Assembly (NCBI GenBank): GCA_017509685.1 | Contig: JAFWPA010000009.1 | Location: 62,001-126,000 of the forward strand | Source of the DNA: Bacteroidales bacterium | GTDB taxonomy: Bacteria > Bacteroidota > Bacteroidia > Bacteroidales > UBA932 | Length of the DNA stretch: 64,000 bases | Reading direction: 5' to 3' | Shown here: positions 1 to 9,540 of the stretch, piece after piece | Layout of the letters: the number at the start of each line of letters is the position of its first letter | Numbering within the stretch: the first letter of the stretch is position 1 | Translations under genes and position numbers: made by a program | The notes under the pieces: model-generated | Database searches by the model: none | What the model was told of the DNA's origin: nothing | Seen by the model: the letters and a program-made list of their open reading frames with translations, nothing else

Positions 1-528
1 CGCCGACTGGACCGCAAGAAACTCACCCTGCTGGTCACCGCCCTCATCTTCGGCTGCGTGGGAGACACCTGCCTGCTCTTCGACGCCTTTCCGCTGTTTG
101 CCGGCGGTATCGGCGCCTTCCTCCTGGGGCATATCTGCTATGTGAGCATCTTCGGCCGCGAATCCTGGAAAGGAATGGACTGGAAGGCCTGGGTAGCAGG
201 CGGCGTCGTGATGGCGGGCCTGGTCTTCGGCCTTATCAAGGTACTCCACGTGAGCGGCGCCCTGCTGCCGCCTATGGCGGTCTATGGCACCATGCTCATG
301 CTTCTGATGTTCAGCACCTTCTGCGGTCTGCTGCGGCTGCGTGACAAAGGGACCTGGTTCCTGCTGTTCCTGGGATCGGTGCTCTTCACCTTCTCCGACT
401 GCATGATTGCCGCCGGCACCTTCGAGACGCTGGTGTTCCCCCTGCAGGACTTCGTGATCATGACCACCTACGTGGTAGCCCAGTCCCTGCTGGCCATTGG
501 CACAGTACGCCTGGCTCAGGTAAACTAA
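1..528 (+). CDS. Lysoplasmalogenase-like YhhN family membrane protein (partial, N-terminus outside window)
   Basis: The reading frame is open from base 1 and ends at TAA 526-528, so about 175 C-terminal residues are visible and the start lies outside. Hydrophobic helices alternate with short loops. Conserved YhhN/TMEM86 features are readable: a GDTCLLF segment, then a Gly-rich helix ending in GHICYV, and a final TYVVAQSLLAIG helix. Members of this family hydrolyse the vinyl-ether bond of lysoplasmalogens; in bacteria the in vivo role is mostly unproven. The first GTG at 58 is internal to the conserved region and should not be taken as the start. No terminator is visible before the next gene, which has its own promoter-like sequence. 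Confidence 0.75.
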   Translation, partial: RRLDRKKLTLLVTALIFGCVGDTCLLFDAFPLFAGGIGAFLLGHICYVSIFGRESWKGMDWKAWVAGGVVMAGLVFGLIKVLHVSGALLPPMAVYGTMLMLLMFSTFCGLLRLRDKGTWFLLFLGSVLFTFSDCMIAAGTFETLVFPLQDFVIMTTYVVAQSLLAIGTVRLAQVN

Positions 529-574
529 GGCTTGTGAAGCGTGCTTTTGCAACCTGGTTGCACCCGGCACTTCG

Positions 575-582
575 TACCTTTG
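575..582 (+). promoter_or_regulatory. Bacteroidetes -7 box (TACCTTTG) for the metal ATPase
   Basis: TACCTTTG fits TAnnTTTG exactly and lies about 22 bases before ATG 604. The upstream TTG elements (547-549 and 558-560) are at non-ideal spacing. The box decides the start codon, since the in-frame GTG at 541 would be upstream of transcription initiation. Confidence 0.6.
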
Positions 583-603
583 CAGCAGAAAACAGACAAG
601 ACG

Positions 604-2574
<1,971 letters not shown>

Positions 2575-2638
2575 CCCCGCCTTGCCAAGCTGCCATTGCC
2601 GCAGAAGAACCCTATACTGAACAACTGAACTGATTCCC

Positions 2639-3355
2639 TTATCCCTGCACCACGGATAAAGTGGCCACGGATATACGCTGTTCCGGCCCCAGAACCTGGC
2701 GCAGGGCGTTGTAGCAGGTAGCCAGCGTGGCGCCAGTGGTGAAGGTGTCATCCACCAACAGGATATGGCGGGCTTCCAAGGGAACGCGCCGCACCCGGAA
2801 GACGCCGGCAACGTTCTTCAGGCGGGCGGCGGCATCCAGGCGGGTCTGGGTGCGGGTACGGCGGGCGCGGTACAAGACATCGGCCCCGAGCTGCGCTTTT
2901 AGCTCACGGGCCAGTTGGGCGGCGATGACCTCGGCCTGGTTGTACCCGCGGCGCCATTTTCGATACCAGTGAAGGGGAACGGGGACCACCAGGTCGATAT
3001 CGAAGAACTGCGGCGCCGCAGCCATATATCGGCCCAGACGGGCGGCGAAAAATCGGCCCGCAGCCACATTCCCGCCGTACTTCAGCGCGCGGGGGATCAG
3101 CTTGAAGGGGTTCTCGTGGTGGTAGAAGAGCAGCGCGGTGGCCAGGACGTAGGGCAGGCGTTCCCCATCGGCACGCTGCCGCTCCAGGAGGGCGTTCAGC
3201 TCATCGGCCATAGGATTGTGCGGCTGCTCCCAGTAATAGGTGAGCGGAAGGTCGGCCGCGCACCAGATGCACAGGTGCTCCTCCTGCGCCCCCAACCGTC
3301 GCCCGCACACAAGGCACTGCCGCGGCATCAGCAAATCTGTCATTTCCCGTATCAT
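2639..3355 (-). CDS. comF: ComF family phosphoribosyltransferase-like protein
   Basis: 238 residues from ATG 3355. An N-terminal Zn-finger (Cys14, Cys17, Cys29, Cys32) is followed by a type I phosphoribosyltransferase fold with the PRPP-loop motif LLVDDTFTTGAT near the C-terminus. ComF proteins are linked to natural transformation and DNA processing in other bacteria, but many homologues have no proven role. The frame is open 40 codons further upstream to 3475, but the family N-terminus (MIREMTDLL then CLVC) starts at 3355. A TACCTTCG box (3361-3368) just upstream is close to the -7 consensus, which argues against the longer form. It converges with the metal ATPase; the 64-bp gap between them shows no clear hairpin. 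Confidence 0.85.
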   Translation of the reverse strand: MIREMTDLLMPRQCLVCGRRLGAQEEHLCIWCAADLPLTYYWEQPHNPMADELNALLERQRADGERLPYVLATALLFYHHENPFKLIPRALKYGGNVAAGRFFAARLGRYMAAAPQFFDIDLVVPVPLHWYRKWRRGYNQAEVIAAQLARELKAQLGADVLYRARRTRTQTRLDAAARLKNVAGVFRVRRVPLEARHILLVDDTFTTGATLATCYNALRQVLGPEQRISVATLSVVQG

Positions 3356-3434
3356 GGAAGCGAAGGTAAGGCTTTTCCCGGATAGGCATTTTGGTAGCCG
3401 CCGCATAAGTCGCTGATTATCAGCACCGTCGGCG

Positions 3435-3488
3435 ATTTTCTTTAGCCCCGGGAGCCTAAAGAAAAACCCAAACAACGCTGATTATCAG
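3435..3488 (-). repeat. Dispersed intergenic element, copy A
   Basis: Reading the minus strand: an 11-base near-palindrome CTGATAATCAG, then GCGTTGTTTGGG, then a perfect 10-bp inverted repeat TTTTCTTTAG / CTAAAGAAAA around a GC-rich centre, ending AAAGAAAAT. A closely similar element in the same orientation relative to the downstream gene is at 22940-22992. A second copy of the near-palindrome is at 3413-3423. It lies between fabG and comF. The function is unknown. Confidence 0.6.
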
Positions 3489-3505
3489 GCGGTTAGCGCA
3501 CAAGC

Positions 3506-3535
3506 AAAAATCCCCCCGGCGGGAAGCCGGAGGGA
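3506..3535 (-). terminator. Rho-independent terminator after fabG
   Basis: On the minus strand a 10-bp GC-rich stem (one G-T pair) with a 5-base loop (3511-3535) is followed by five Ts (3510-3506). It ends the ahcY-nhaA-fabG unit. Confidence 0.8.
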
Positions 3536-3559
3536 CAGATGTCGGAAGGCCGATGGAGA

Positions 3560-4306
3560 CTAGCAGTACATGCCGCCGTTCACGGCAATCACCTGACCGG
3601 TGACGTAGGAGGCCATGTCGGAGGCAAGGAAGAGGGCCACAGAGGCCACTTCGTCCACGGAGGCGCCGCGGCCCAGGGGAATCAGCTTCACGAATTCGTC
3701 GCGGACGGCCTGGGGCAGGGCTTCGGTCATTTCGGAGATCACGTAGCCGGGGGCGATGGCGTTGGCGCGGATGCCGCGGGGACCCATTTCCTTGGCCACG
3801 GACTTGGCCATGGCGATGAGGCCGGCTTTGGAGGCCGAATAGTTCACCTGGCCGGGGTTGCCGGTCTGGCCGGCGATGGAGGCCATGTTGATGATGCTGC
3901 CTCCGCGCTGACGGGCCATTACGGGCACCACGGCGTGCAGGAAGTTGAACGCACTCTTCATATTGACGTCGATGACGGCGTCCCACTGGGCCTCGCTCAT
4001 GCGCATGACCAGGCCGTCTTTGGTGATGCCGGCGTTGTTCACCAGGATGTCGATGCGGCCGAAATCGGCCACAATCTGCTCTACCACGGTCTGGGTGGCC
4101 TCGAAGTCGGCGGCGTTGGAGGCATAGGCGCCCACCTTCACGCCGAAGGCCTCCAGCTCTTTCACCGTCTCCTGGGCGACGTCGTTGATGACCAGGTCCG
4201 TAAAGGCGATGTTGGCGCCCTCGGAGGCATATTTAAGGGCGATGGCTTTGCCGATGCCCCGGGCGGCACCCGTAATGAGGGCCACCTTTCCTTCTAAGAG
4301 TTTCAT
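3560..4306 (-). CDS. fabG: 3-oxoacyl-[acyl-carrier-protein] reductase FabG
   Basis: 248-residue short-chain dehydrogenase that reduces 3-oxoacyl-ACP with NADPH in fatty acid elongation. Visible motifs are the cofactor loop TGAARGIGKA near residue 12, NNAG in the middle, catalytic Ser and YSASK, and a C-terminal VNGGMYC typical of FabG. Length matches the family (about 245). Its ATG overlaps the nhaA stop by 4 bases (ATGA), so the two are probably translationally coupled. A terminator follows. An unrelated SDR specificity cannot be excluded, but the FabG C-terminus is convincing. Confidence 0.93.
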   Translation of the reverse strand: MKLLEGKVALITGAARGIGKAIALKYASEGANIAFTDLVINDVAQETVKELEAFGVKVGAYASNAADFEATQTVVEQIVADFGRIDILVNNAGITKDGLVMRMSEAQWDAVIDVNMKSAFNFLHAVVPVMARQRGGSIINMASIAGQTGNPGQVNYSASKAGLIAMAKSVAKEMGPRGIRANAIAPGYVISEMTEALPQAVRDEFVKLIPLGRGASVDEVASVALFLASDMASYVTGQVIAVNGGMYC

Positions 4307-5724
4307 ATCTTTTTCTTTTCAATTTTTGCAACGATGGAAATGAGCAGGGAACCCAGGATGCCGGCGGCCAGGGAACCCATCAGGACGGCAATCTTGCCGG
4401 CGTCACGCAGATGCTGGGTGATGGCCGGGTCGATGTCCGGACCCGCGAAGGACAGGGTGTCCACAAAGATGCTCATGGTAAAGCCGATACCGCCCAGGCA
4501 GGCCACGGCAAACAGCATGGGCCAGCTGGCCTTGGCGGGCATGGCGCCCACCTTGCACTTGATGGCAATCCAGGAAGCGGCGGTAATGCCCAGGGGTTTG
4601 CCCAGCAGCAGGCCCAGGAAAACACCCAGTCCCACGCTGCCCAGTACCGGATCGATGGCCTTGAACACGTTGAAGTAGGACGGATCCGTAATCTCCACGC
4701 CGGCGTTGGCCAGGGCGAAGATGGGCATGATGGCAAAGTTCACGAAGGGGTTCAGCCGATGCTCCAGCCGATAGGACGGCGGAATAGTCTTCTTGGTGAG
4801 CCCGTACATATGTCGCAGATAGTGGCGCTGGGGGCCGTTGGGGAAGGGTTCCGGCGTAACCACGCCCTCGGATTCCACCAGGCTTTCCCACAGAATCTTG
4901 CTGCGGCGGTGGAATTTGGCCTTGTTGTAGCGGGCCTCCATGGGGATGAACATAGCCATCACCACACCCGTCATGGTGGCGTGGATACCACTATAATAAA
5001 AGAGGAACCACACCAGGATAGCCGGAACGAAGTAGTACACCAGCCTCTTTTCGCCCAGCCGTTTCATCAACGCAACGAACAGGACAACCACCAGGGCCAC
5101 GGCCAGCAGCGGCAGGTTGATGTTGCCGCCGTAGAACAGGGCCACCACCAGGATGGCGATGAGGTCGTCGGCAATGGCCAGCGCCGTGAGGAAGACCTTA
5201 AGCGAAATGGGTACCTTGTCTCCCAGGATGGAGAGAATACCCACCGCAAAGGCGATGTCCGTGGCGGTAGGGATACCCCAGCCAGAAGCGGCCAGCGTGC
5301 CGTGGTTCACGATGGTGTAGATGAGCGCGGGCACCACCACGCCGCCGAAAGCGGCAATCACCGGGAGTATGGCCTTCTTGAAGGAAGAAAGTTCACCGCA
5401 TACCACCTCACGCTTGATTTCCAGTCCCACAGTGAAGAAGAAAATCACCATCAGGATGTCGTTGATGAACTTCTCCACGGTCATTCCGTGCGGGAAGAAC
5501 CAGTCTATGACACCGTCGGGTGAAGCAACGTGGATAGTGAGTTCCGTATGCAGGAAACTGTGATACAGATCTTTGGTGAACGGCAGGTTAGCCAGCAGCA
5601 TGGCTATCACCACGCAAACCATCAGGATAACGCCGTTGGCCCAGGGCTGCTTGCGGAAGCTGGCCTGGGAAATCTTGAAGTTGTGGACTTCCTTGTTCCA
5701 CCAGTAAATGGGAATGAGAGCCAT
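4303..5724 (-). CDS. nhaA: Na+/H+ antiporter NhaA
   Basis: 473 residues with about twelve membrane helices. NhaA exchanges cytoplasmic Na+ for external H+ for pH and sodium homeostasis. Conserved family segments are GWGIPTATDIAFAVG and the IADDLIAI helix, which carries the paired aspartates equivalent to the essential Asp163/Asp164 of the E. coli protein. A long hydrophilic loop between the two halves and a short C-terminal tail are usual for Bacteroidetes homologues. The ATG overlaps the ahcY stop by one base (TAATG), and its own end overlaps fabG, so it sits in the middle of a three-gene unit driven from upstream of ahcY. Confidence 0.95.
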   Translation of the reverse strand: MALIPIYWWNKEVHNFKISQASFRKQPWANGVILMVCVVIAMLLANLPFTKDLYHSFLHTELTIHVASPDGVIDWFFPHGMTVEKFINDILMVIFFFTVGLEIKREVVCGELSSFKKAILPVIAAFGGVVVPALIYTIVNHGTLAASGWGIPTATDIAFAVGILSILGDKVPISLKVFLTALAIADDLIAILVVALFYGGNINLPLLAVALVVVLFVALMKRLGEKRLVYYFVPAILVWFLFYYSGIHATMTGVVMAMFIPMEARYNKAKFHRRSKILWESLVESEGVVTPEPFPNGPQRHYLRHMYGLTKKTIPPSYRLEHRLNPFVNFAIMPIFALANAGVEITDPSYFNVFKAIDPVLGSVGLGVFLGLLLGKPLGITAASWIAIKCKVGAMPAKASWPMLFAVACLGGIGFTMSIFVDTLSFAGPDIDPAITQHLRDAGKIAVLMGSLAAGILGSLLISIVAKIEKKKI

Positions 5725-6962
5725 TACCCGTAAATGTATTTAAATTGTTCCTCTGTGAGTGTATCGATGGCAACGCCCCAGTGGGCCAGCTTGCGCAGGG
5801 CCACTTCGCGGTCGATTTCGGCCGGGACGTTGTTCAGTTTCCGGGTAAATTTGCCCTTGTTCTGCACCAGATAGCGGGCGCTCAGGGCCTGGATGGCGAA
5901 GGACATGTCCATAATCTCGGCGGGATGTCCGTCGCCGGCGGCCAGATTTACCAGACGGCCTTCGGCAATGATGCAGATGTTCCGGCCGTTCTCCAGGGTG
6001 TAGGCCTCGATGTTGGCACGGGCGGGCCGATGACGCACAGCCATCGCCTTGAGCTTGGCCACAGCCACTTCCACATCGAAGTGCCCGGCGTTGCAGCAGA
6101 TGGCACCGTCCTTCATTTTGAGGAAATGCTCGGGGCCGATGACGTCTTCGCAGCCGGTCACCGTGATAAAGATGTCACCCAGGGGAGCTGCGTCCAGCAT
6201 GGGCATCACCTTGAAACCGTCCATCACGGCCTCCATGGCCTTCACGGGGTCCACCTCCGTCACGATGACATCGGCCCCCAGGCCCTTGGCGCGCATGGCC
6301 ACGCCCTTGCCGCACCAGCCGTAACCGGCCACCACCACGTTCTTGCCGGCCACGATGAGGTTGGTGGTGCGGTTGATGCCGTCCCACACGCTCTGGCCTG
6401 TGCCGTAGCGGTTGTCGAACAGGTGCTTGCAGTCGGCGTCGTTCACCAGCATCATGGGGAAGGTGAGCTTGCCGGCAGCGTCCATGGATTTGAGCCGAAG
6501 GATGCCGGTGGTGGTTTCCTCGCAGCCGCCAATCACATTCGGGAGCAGCTGCGGAAACTCCTTGTGCAGGGTGGTCACCAGGTCCCCCCCGTCGTCGATA
6601 ATCACGTTGGGCCCCACCTCCAGCACGCGGCGGATGTCTTCAAAATATTCTTTTTCGTTGCAGCCGTGGATGGCGAACACGTTCAGGCCCTCATGCACCA
6701 GCGCGGCGGCCACGTCGTCCTGCGTGCTCAGGGGGTTGGAACCGGTGATGTACATATCGGCCCCGCCGGCCGCCAGCACCTCACACAGATGTGCGGTCTT
6801 GGCCTCCAGGTGCACGCTCAGGGCCACTTTCAGGTCCTTGAACGGCTTTTCGGCCTCAAAGTCCTTCTGGATGCCGTCCAGCAGGGGCATATGGCTGCGC
6901 ACCCAACTGAGCTTGAGTTCGCCGCTTTCCCACAGGTTGCTATCTTTGATATGACTTGCCAT
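5724..6962 (-). CDS. ahcY: Adenosylhomocysteinase
   Basis: 412-residue cytosolic enzyme that reversibly cleaves S-adenosylhomocysteine to adenosine and homocysteine, recycling the product of SAM-dependent methylation. The NAD-binding loop GYGWCGKG lies in the second half. The substrate domain carries EAKTAHL, TGSNPLSTQDDV and NDADCKHLFDNRYG, and HPAEIMDMSFA precedes the C-terminal segment. The compact length is nearer to the short forms than to the roughly 470-residue E. coli-type proteins with an insertion. It is first in the unit ahcY-nhaA-fabG and has a clear TATCTTTG promoter box about 20 bases before ATG 6962. Confidence 0.96.
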   Translation of the reverse strand: MASHIKDSNLWESGELKLSWVRSHMPLLDGIQKDFEAEKPFKDLKVALSVHLEAKTAHLCEVLAAGGADMYITGSNPLSTQDDVAAALVHEGLNVFAIHGCNEKEYFEDIRRVLEVGPNVIIDDGGDLVTTLHKEFPQLLPNVIGGCEETTTGILRLKSMDAAGKLTFPMMLVNDADCKHLFDNRYGTGQSVWDGINRTTNLIVAGKNVVVAGYGWCGKGVAMRAKGLGADVIVTEVDPVKAMEAVMDGFKVMPMLDAAPLGDIFITVTGCEDVIGPEHFLKMKDGAICCNAGHFDVEVAVAKLKAMAVRHRPARANIEAYTLENGRNICIIAEGRLVNLAAGDGHPAEIMDMSFAIQALSARYLVQNKGKFTRKLNNVPAEIDREVALRKLAHWGVAIDTLTEEQFKYIYG

Positions 6963-6982
6963 AATAACTTGACTTGAGCCTG

Positions 6983-6990
6983 CAAAGATA
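6983..6990 (-). promoter_or_regulatory. -7 box (TATCTTTG) of the ahcY-nhaA-fabG unit
   Basis: Exact TAnnTTTG on the minus strand, 20 bases upstream of the ahcY ATG. A -33 TTG at good spacing is not obvious. Confidence 0.7.
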
Positions 6991-7015
6991 GCAAAAACCT
7001 ATGGTTTTTCCTAAA

Positions 7016-7144
7016 TCACAGGAAAGAGGCGATGAGCAGCCCCACCATGCCGTACATGCCCAACCCGATGGAGCCCACCTTGGCCCCCAGGTAAATCATG
7101 GCCACTACCACGGCCAGTTCCAGGAAAAGAAGCAGTGTAGCCAT
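7016..7144 (-). pseudogene. Remnant of a Dcu-type C4-dicarboxylate transporter (N-terminal 42 codons)
   Basis: A 42-residue frame from ATG 7144 to TGA 7016-7018. Its first hydrophobic helix, then IYLGAKVGSIGLGMYGM, matches the start of DcuA/DcuB antiporters (FLGARLGGIGIGFAGG in E. coli DcuA). Full-length family members have about 430 residues, so this is a tenth of a gene. No further homologous sequence follows before the ahcY promoter. It starts 5 bases after the stop of the fimbrillin-like gene, so it may still be translated as a small membrane peptide. It could also be an internal-deletion product, since the last residues resemble a Dcu C-terminal helix end; this is only a guess. Confidence 0.55.
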
Positions 7145-7149
7145 AGCGG

Positions 7150-8424
7150 TTAAGGTACCTGAACGTAGAAGGAGAATGAGGCGGCGGGGTAAGATCCTGA
7201 GGCCGGGAACGTTTCGCCGTACCAGGCATTATCCTTATAACTCAGATAGCGTGCGTCATAGCTGTCACTCGTCAACACGTAACCCGCTGCATCCCAAGTG
7301 AAATACTTCCGCTTCCAATAGTTCTCGTTGCTCACAGCCATACAGTTCTGGTTGCCGCTGCCGTTTGTTGTACTGCAGTTAAGCCAACGCCCGGTTTCTT
7401 CATTAGGATACAGCTGGAACACAGTACCTGAGACGGAAACGTTCCATTTGTAGCCAGCGTCCACATCAGACAGATTCACCGGCGCCGAGGAAGCGGCCGG
7501 AGGAGTAGGAGGAGTAGAGTTGGTGTACGTATTTTGGATAAGATAGATATTTTCGCCCACCTTTCCCACGGGAATCACAACTTCGGTAGATCCGATGTAG
7601 GCCGGGTCTTTCTCGGCCCAGTTACCGCTGGCGGGAACGGCCTTCAGAGCAAGATTCTTGGCTATTAACATGTTCCCTTTCCGCGCCAGGGTAAGGGTGC
7701 CCGGATTGGTATAGGTAGAAACGTATCCGTCTTTTTTGGTAATCTTGATGGTGAGTCCGGTGTAGGAAGCGCGGGGGAAAACCGCCACATAGTACGTCTT
7801 GCCGCTTTCAAAGGTCCCGCTCAGTTTTACCGCGTTCAGGGATTTGACAGAAGAGGGTTCTACCGTAGGGTCCCCGCTGTTCCAGTGGACATCGGCCTGG
7901 CCCGTCATAGGCTCATTGGCCATGATGCGGATGGACGCTACATTAGCAACATCCGAAGAAGCGAAAGTGAACGCCAGGAAGCCGCAGACGTTGGCAAACA
8001 CCATAGGAGAAGCATCTCCCTTGGCGATGCACACCGCGGCACCTTCTCCAAAGCTGTCGGGCACGGCCGTCTGCTCCGACGGAACCGTTACGGTGGCGCC
8101 TCCGTCGTGATAACCGACCACGGCAGAGGCCGGGTATACGGCATAGGTTACGCTTGCATCGGCCGACAGGTCGCTGAAAGTGAACTTGGCCTGCGTCTCC
8201 GACACGATTTCCGTTCCGGTAGAGGTGTGAGGGGTGATCCCCACGAAAGCCGCCACCTGGTCACCGGCGCTCCAATGTACGCTGGTGCCGCTGAGGGAGG
8301 TTTTGGAGGCCGCCTCATCCCCTTCCTGAACAGCCGAAAGGACCAGGGGCTGGAAAGGCTGCGTCTGCTTGGCGCAGGAGGCCAATAAAAGGGCGGCTCC
8401 TGCTATGATGAAAAGCTTTCTCAT
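7150..8424 (-). CDS. Fimbrillin-like lipoprotein
   Basis: 424 residues from ATG 8424. The signal peptide has a lipobox ending at Cys17 (LLLASC). The N-terminal half has the pattern KTSLSGTSVHWSAGDQVAAF, then a YAVYPAS motif, seen in fimbrillin/Mfa-like surface proteins of Bacteroidales. The C-terminal 150 residues have a proline/threonine linker and a beta-rich domain I do not recognise. The upstream TTG at 8430 is rejected as the start because ATG 8424 overlaps the TGA of the 48-residue peptide gene (ATGA). Predicted to be exported and lipid-anchored; whether it polymerises is unknown. It closes the lipoprotein operon that contains the legumain fusion. Confidence 0.7.
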   Translation of the reverse strand: MRKLFIIAGAALLLASCAKQTQPFQPLVLSAVQEGDEAASKTSLSGTSVHWSAGDQVAAFVGITPHTSTGTEIVSETQAKFTFSDLSADASVTYAVYPASAVVGYHDGGATVTVPSEQTAVPDSFGEGAAVCIAKGDASPMVFANVCGFLAFTFASSDVANVASIRIMANEPMTGQADVHWNSGDPTVEPSSVKSLNAVKLSGTFESGKTYYVAVFPRASYTGLTIKITKKDGYVSTYTNPGTLTLARKGNMLIAKNLALKAVPASGNWAEKDPAYIGSTEVVIPVGKVGENIYLIQNTYTNSTPPTPPAASSAPVNLSDVDAGYKWNVSVSGTVFQLYPNEETGRWLNCSTTNGSGNQNCMAVSNENYWKRKYFTWDAAGYVLTSDSYDARYLSYKDNAWYGETFPASGSYPAASFSFYVQVP

Positions 8425-8567
8425 GACCAACCTCCTATTAAATCCCAGTCGACCTGGGTGTCAATATTCTCTGTGGCTCCGGTACCGCTGAGGGCGAGGA
8501 TGGCTCCCTCCAGACGGATGTCCAGGGGGAGCACCTCGGGGGCTATGTATTTTTCCTTGCGATCCAT
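8421..8567 (-). CDS. 48-residue peptide, translationally coupled to the fimbrillin-like lipoprotein
   Basis: ATG 8567 to TGA 8421-8423, which overlaps the next ATG by 4 bases. It begins 6 bases after the stop of the preceding lipoprotein gene. There is no signal peptide or transmembrane helix. The peptide reads as a charged start, then YIAPEVLPLDIRLEGAILAL, a Gly/Thr turn and an acidic Trp-containing end. This Y-x-A-P-E-(V)-x-x-LDI shape recalls short peptides that precede fimbrillin-type genes in other Bacteroidales, an impression from memory rather than a search. It has a single Asn (residue 34), a potential site for the legumain-like protease made from the same operon. Function unknown. 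Confidence 0.65.
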   Translation of the reverse strand: MDRKEKYIAPEVLPLDIRLEGAILALSGTGATENIDTQVDWDLIGGWS

Positions 8568-8573
8568 AGTCAA

Positions 8574-9527
8574 CTACCAGTAATTCACCTTGTCCCCATC
8601 TGGCTTGAACCAGTAGATGTATACTTTGTAGTAAGAGGGATTCTTAAAGAATGTATTGATTCTCATTTTTTCGCCGGTCTCAAGGTTAACGGCAATGGGA
8701 TAGGTGCGCATTACCGGCAAATATTCTTTTTCTTGTTTAGTCGTCAGATACCTGTTGTCCAGACTGGGCCAATTTTTGGATTTGCCGTAAACGTTGACTA
8801 TATATTCGTAATTGTTCCCCTCATGCAGGACCCGGCTTACGGTTTGGGTGGTATTGACAGAAGAACATTTATCGCGGTTGTCCTCTGGCGACGGGCTGTC
8901 GTACAACCCCTCCCACTTCTTCCCTTCCATCGCAATCATAATACCGTCTTCCTGTTTGGTCCACTCCCGAATCACAATGAACTCTCCTTTTCCGGCGCCG
9001 TTGTCCTTCGTGACTTGTACGAGGGCTCCCAGGTAATAATTATTCTCCAGAAACTCCTCGATGTCCGATGAATTTTCCGGCCAGGCTGTTTCGGGGATAA
9101 ACTTGACCGTCCTGACCTTGGCCTCCTGAGACTGGATGCGGATGGTAGCAATGACACCGGGCGTGGTGCTTTCGGCAAATATCACCTGACCCTCGGACTT
9201 GTCCTCTTCATCGGTCATCTCCCAGGTATAGGTTTTCCCGCTTACCGCAGGCTGGACCCCTTCGGGCAGCCATTTGAGAAAGAGGCTGCGTGCCTCGTCA
9301 TAATCCACTACGGGAACGGAGACCTCCGAAGGATCGGCCTCGTTGAGGTTTTCTCCAATGATGTATCCGACAATATTACCATTCTCGTCCAACTTGACAA
9401 AGCCGTCCTGGAAATATTCCAGGTCACTCATCTTCCCGGGGATGTCGGATTCTTCTTCTGCATTATTCTTATTGCAGGCGATCAGTGCCATTGCGGCACA
9501 AAACAGGATTATCCAAAACTTTTTCAT
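8574..9527 (-). CDS. Uncharacterised lipoprotein
   Basis: 317 residues from ATG 9527; the frame is open 17 codons further but a lysine-hydrophobic signal peptide begins here and ends in a lipobox at Cys18 (MALIAC). The mature protein starts with an Asn/Glu-rich acidic stretch, which in Bacteroidota can favour surface export. The rest is acidic, rich in Trp/Tyr and predicted beta, with no motif I can name. It lies 13 bases downstream of the BACON lipoprotein gene and 6 bases upstream of the 48-residue peptide gene, so it is part of the same transcript. Confidence 0.7.
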   Translation of the reverse strand: MKKFWIILFCAAMALIACNKNNAEEESDIPGKMSDLEYFQDGFVKLDENGNIVGYIIGENLNEADPSEVSVPVVDYDEARSLFLKWLPEGVQPAVSGKTYTWEMTDEEDKSEGQVIFAESTTPGVIATIRIQSQEAKVRTVKFIPETAWPENSSDIEEFLENNYYLGALVQVTKDNGAGKGEFIVIREWTKQEDGIMIAMEGKKWEGLYDSPSPEDNRDKCSSVNTTQTVSRVLHEGNNYEYIVNVYGKSKNWPSLDNRYLTTKQEKEYLPVMRTYPIAVNLETGEKMRINTFFKNPSYYKVYIYWFKPDGDKVNYW

Positions 9528-9540
9528 AACTTTCTCTTTA

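Noticed and set aside
541..603. Upstream GTG start for the metal ATPase
   Set aside because: A promoter box lies inside this stretch and the added residues are not signal- or metal-like.
2575..2638. Terminator between the metal ATPase and comF
   Set aside because: No stem of useful length found in the 64-bp convergent gap.
3356..3475. 40-codon N-terminal extension of ComF
   Set aside because: It covers the promoter-like box and runs into the dispersed element; family proteins start near the Zn-finger.
3539..4297. Long plus-strand frame opposite fabG
   Set aside because: Exact antisense shadow of a convincing fabG; His/Gly-rich composition is typical of the complement of a GC-rich gene.
5745..6977. 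410-codon plus-strand frame opposite ahcY
   Set aside because: Mirror of ahcY with no family motifs and no promoter or coupling.
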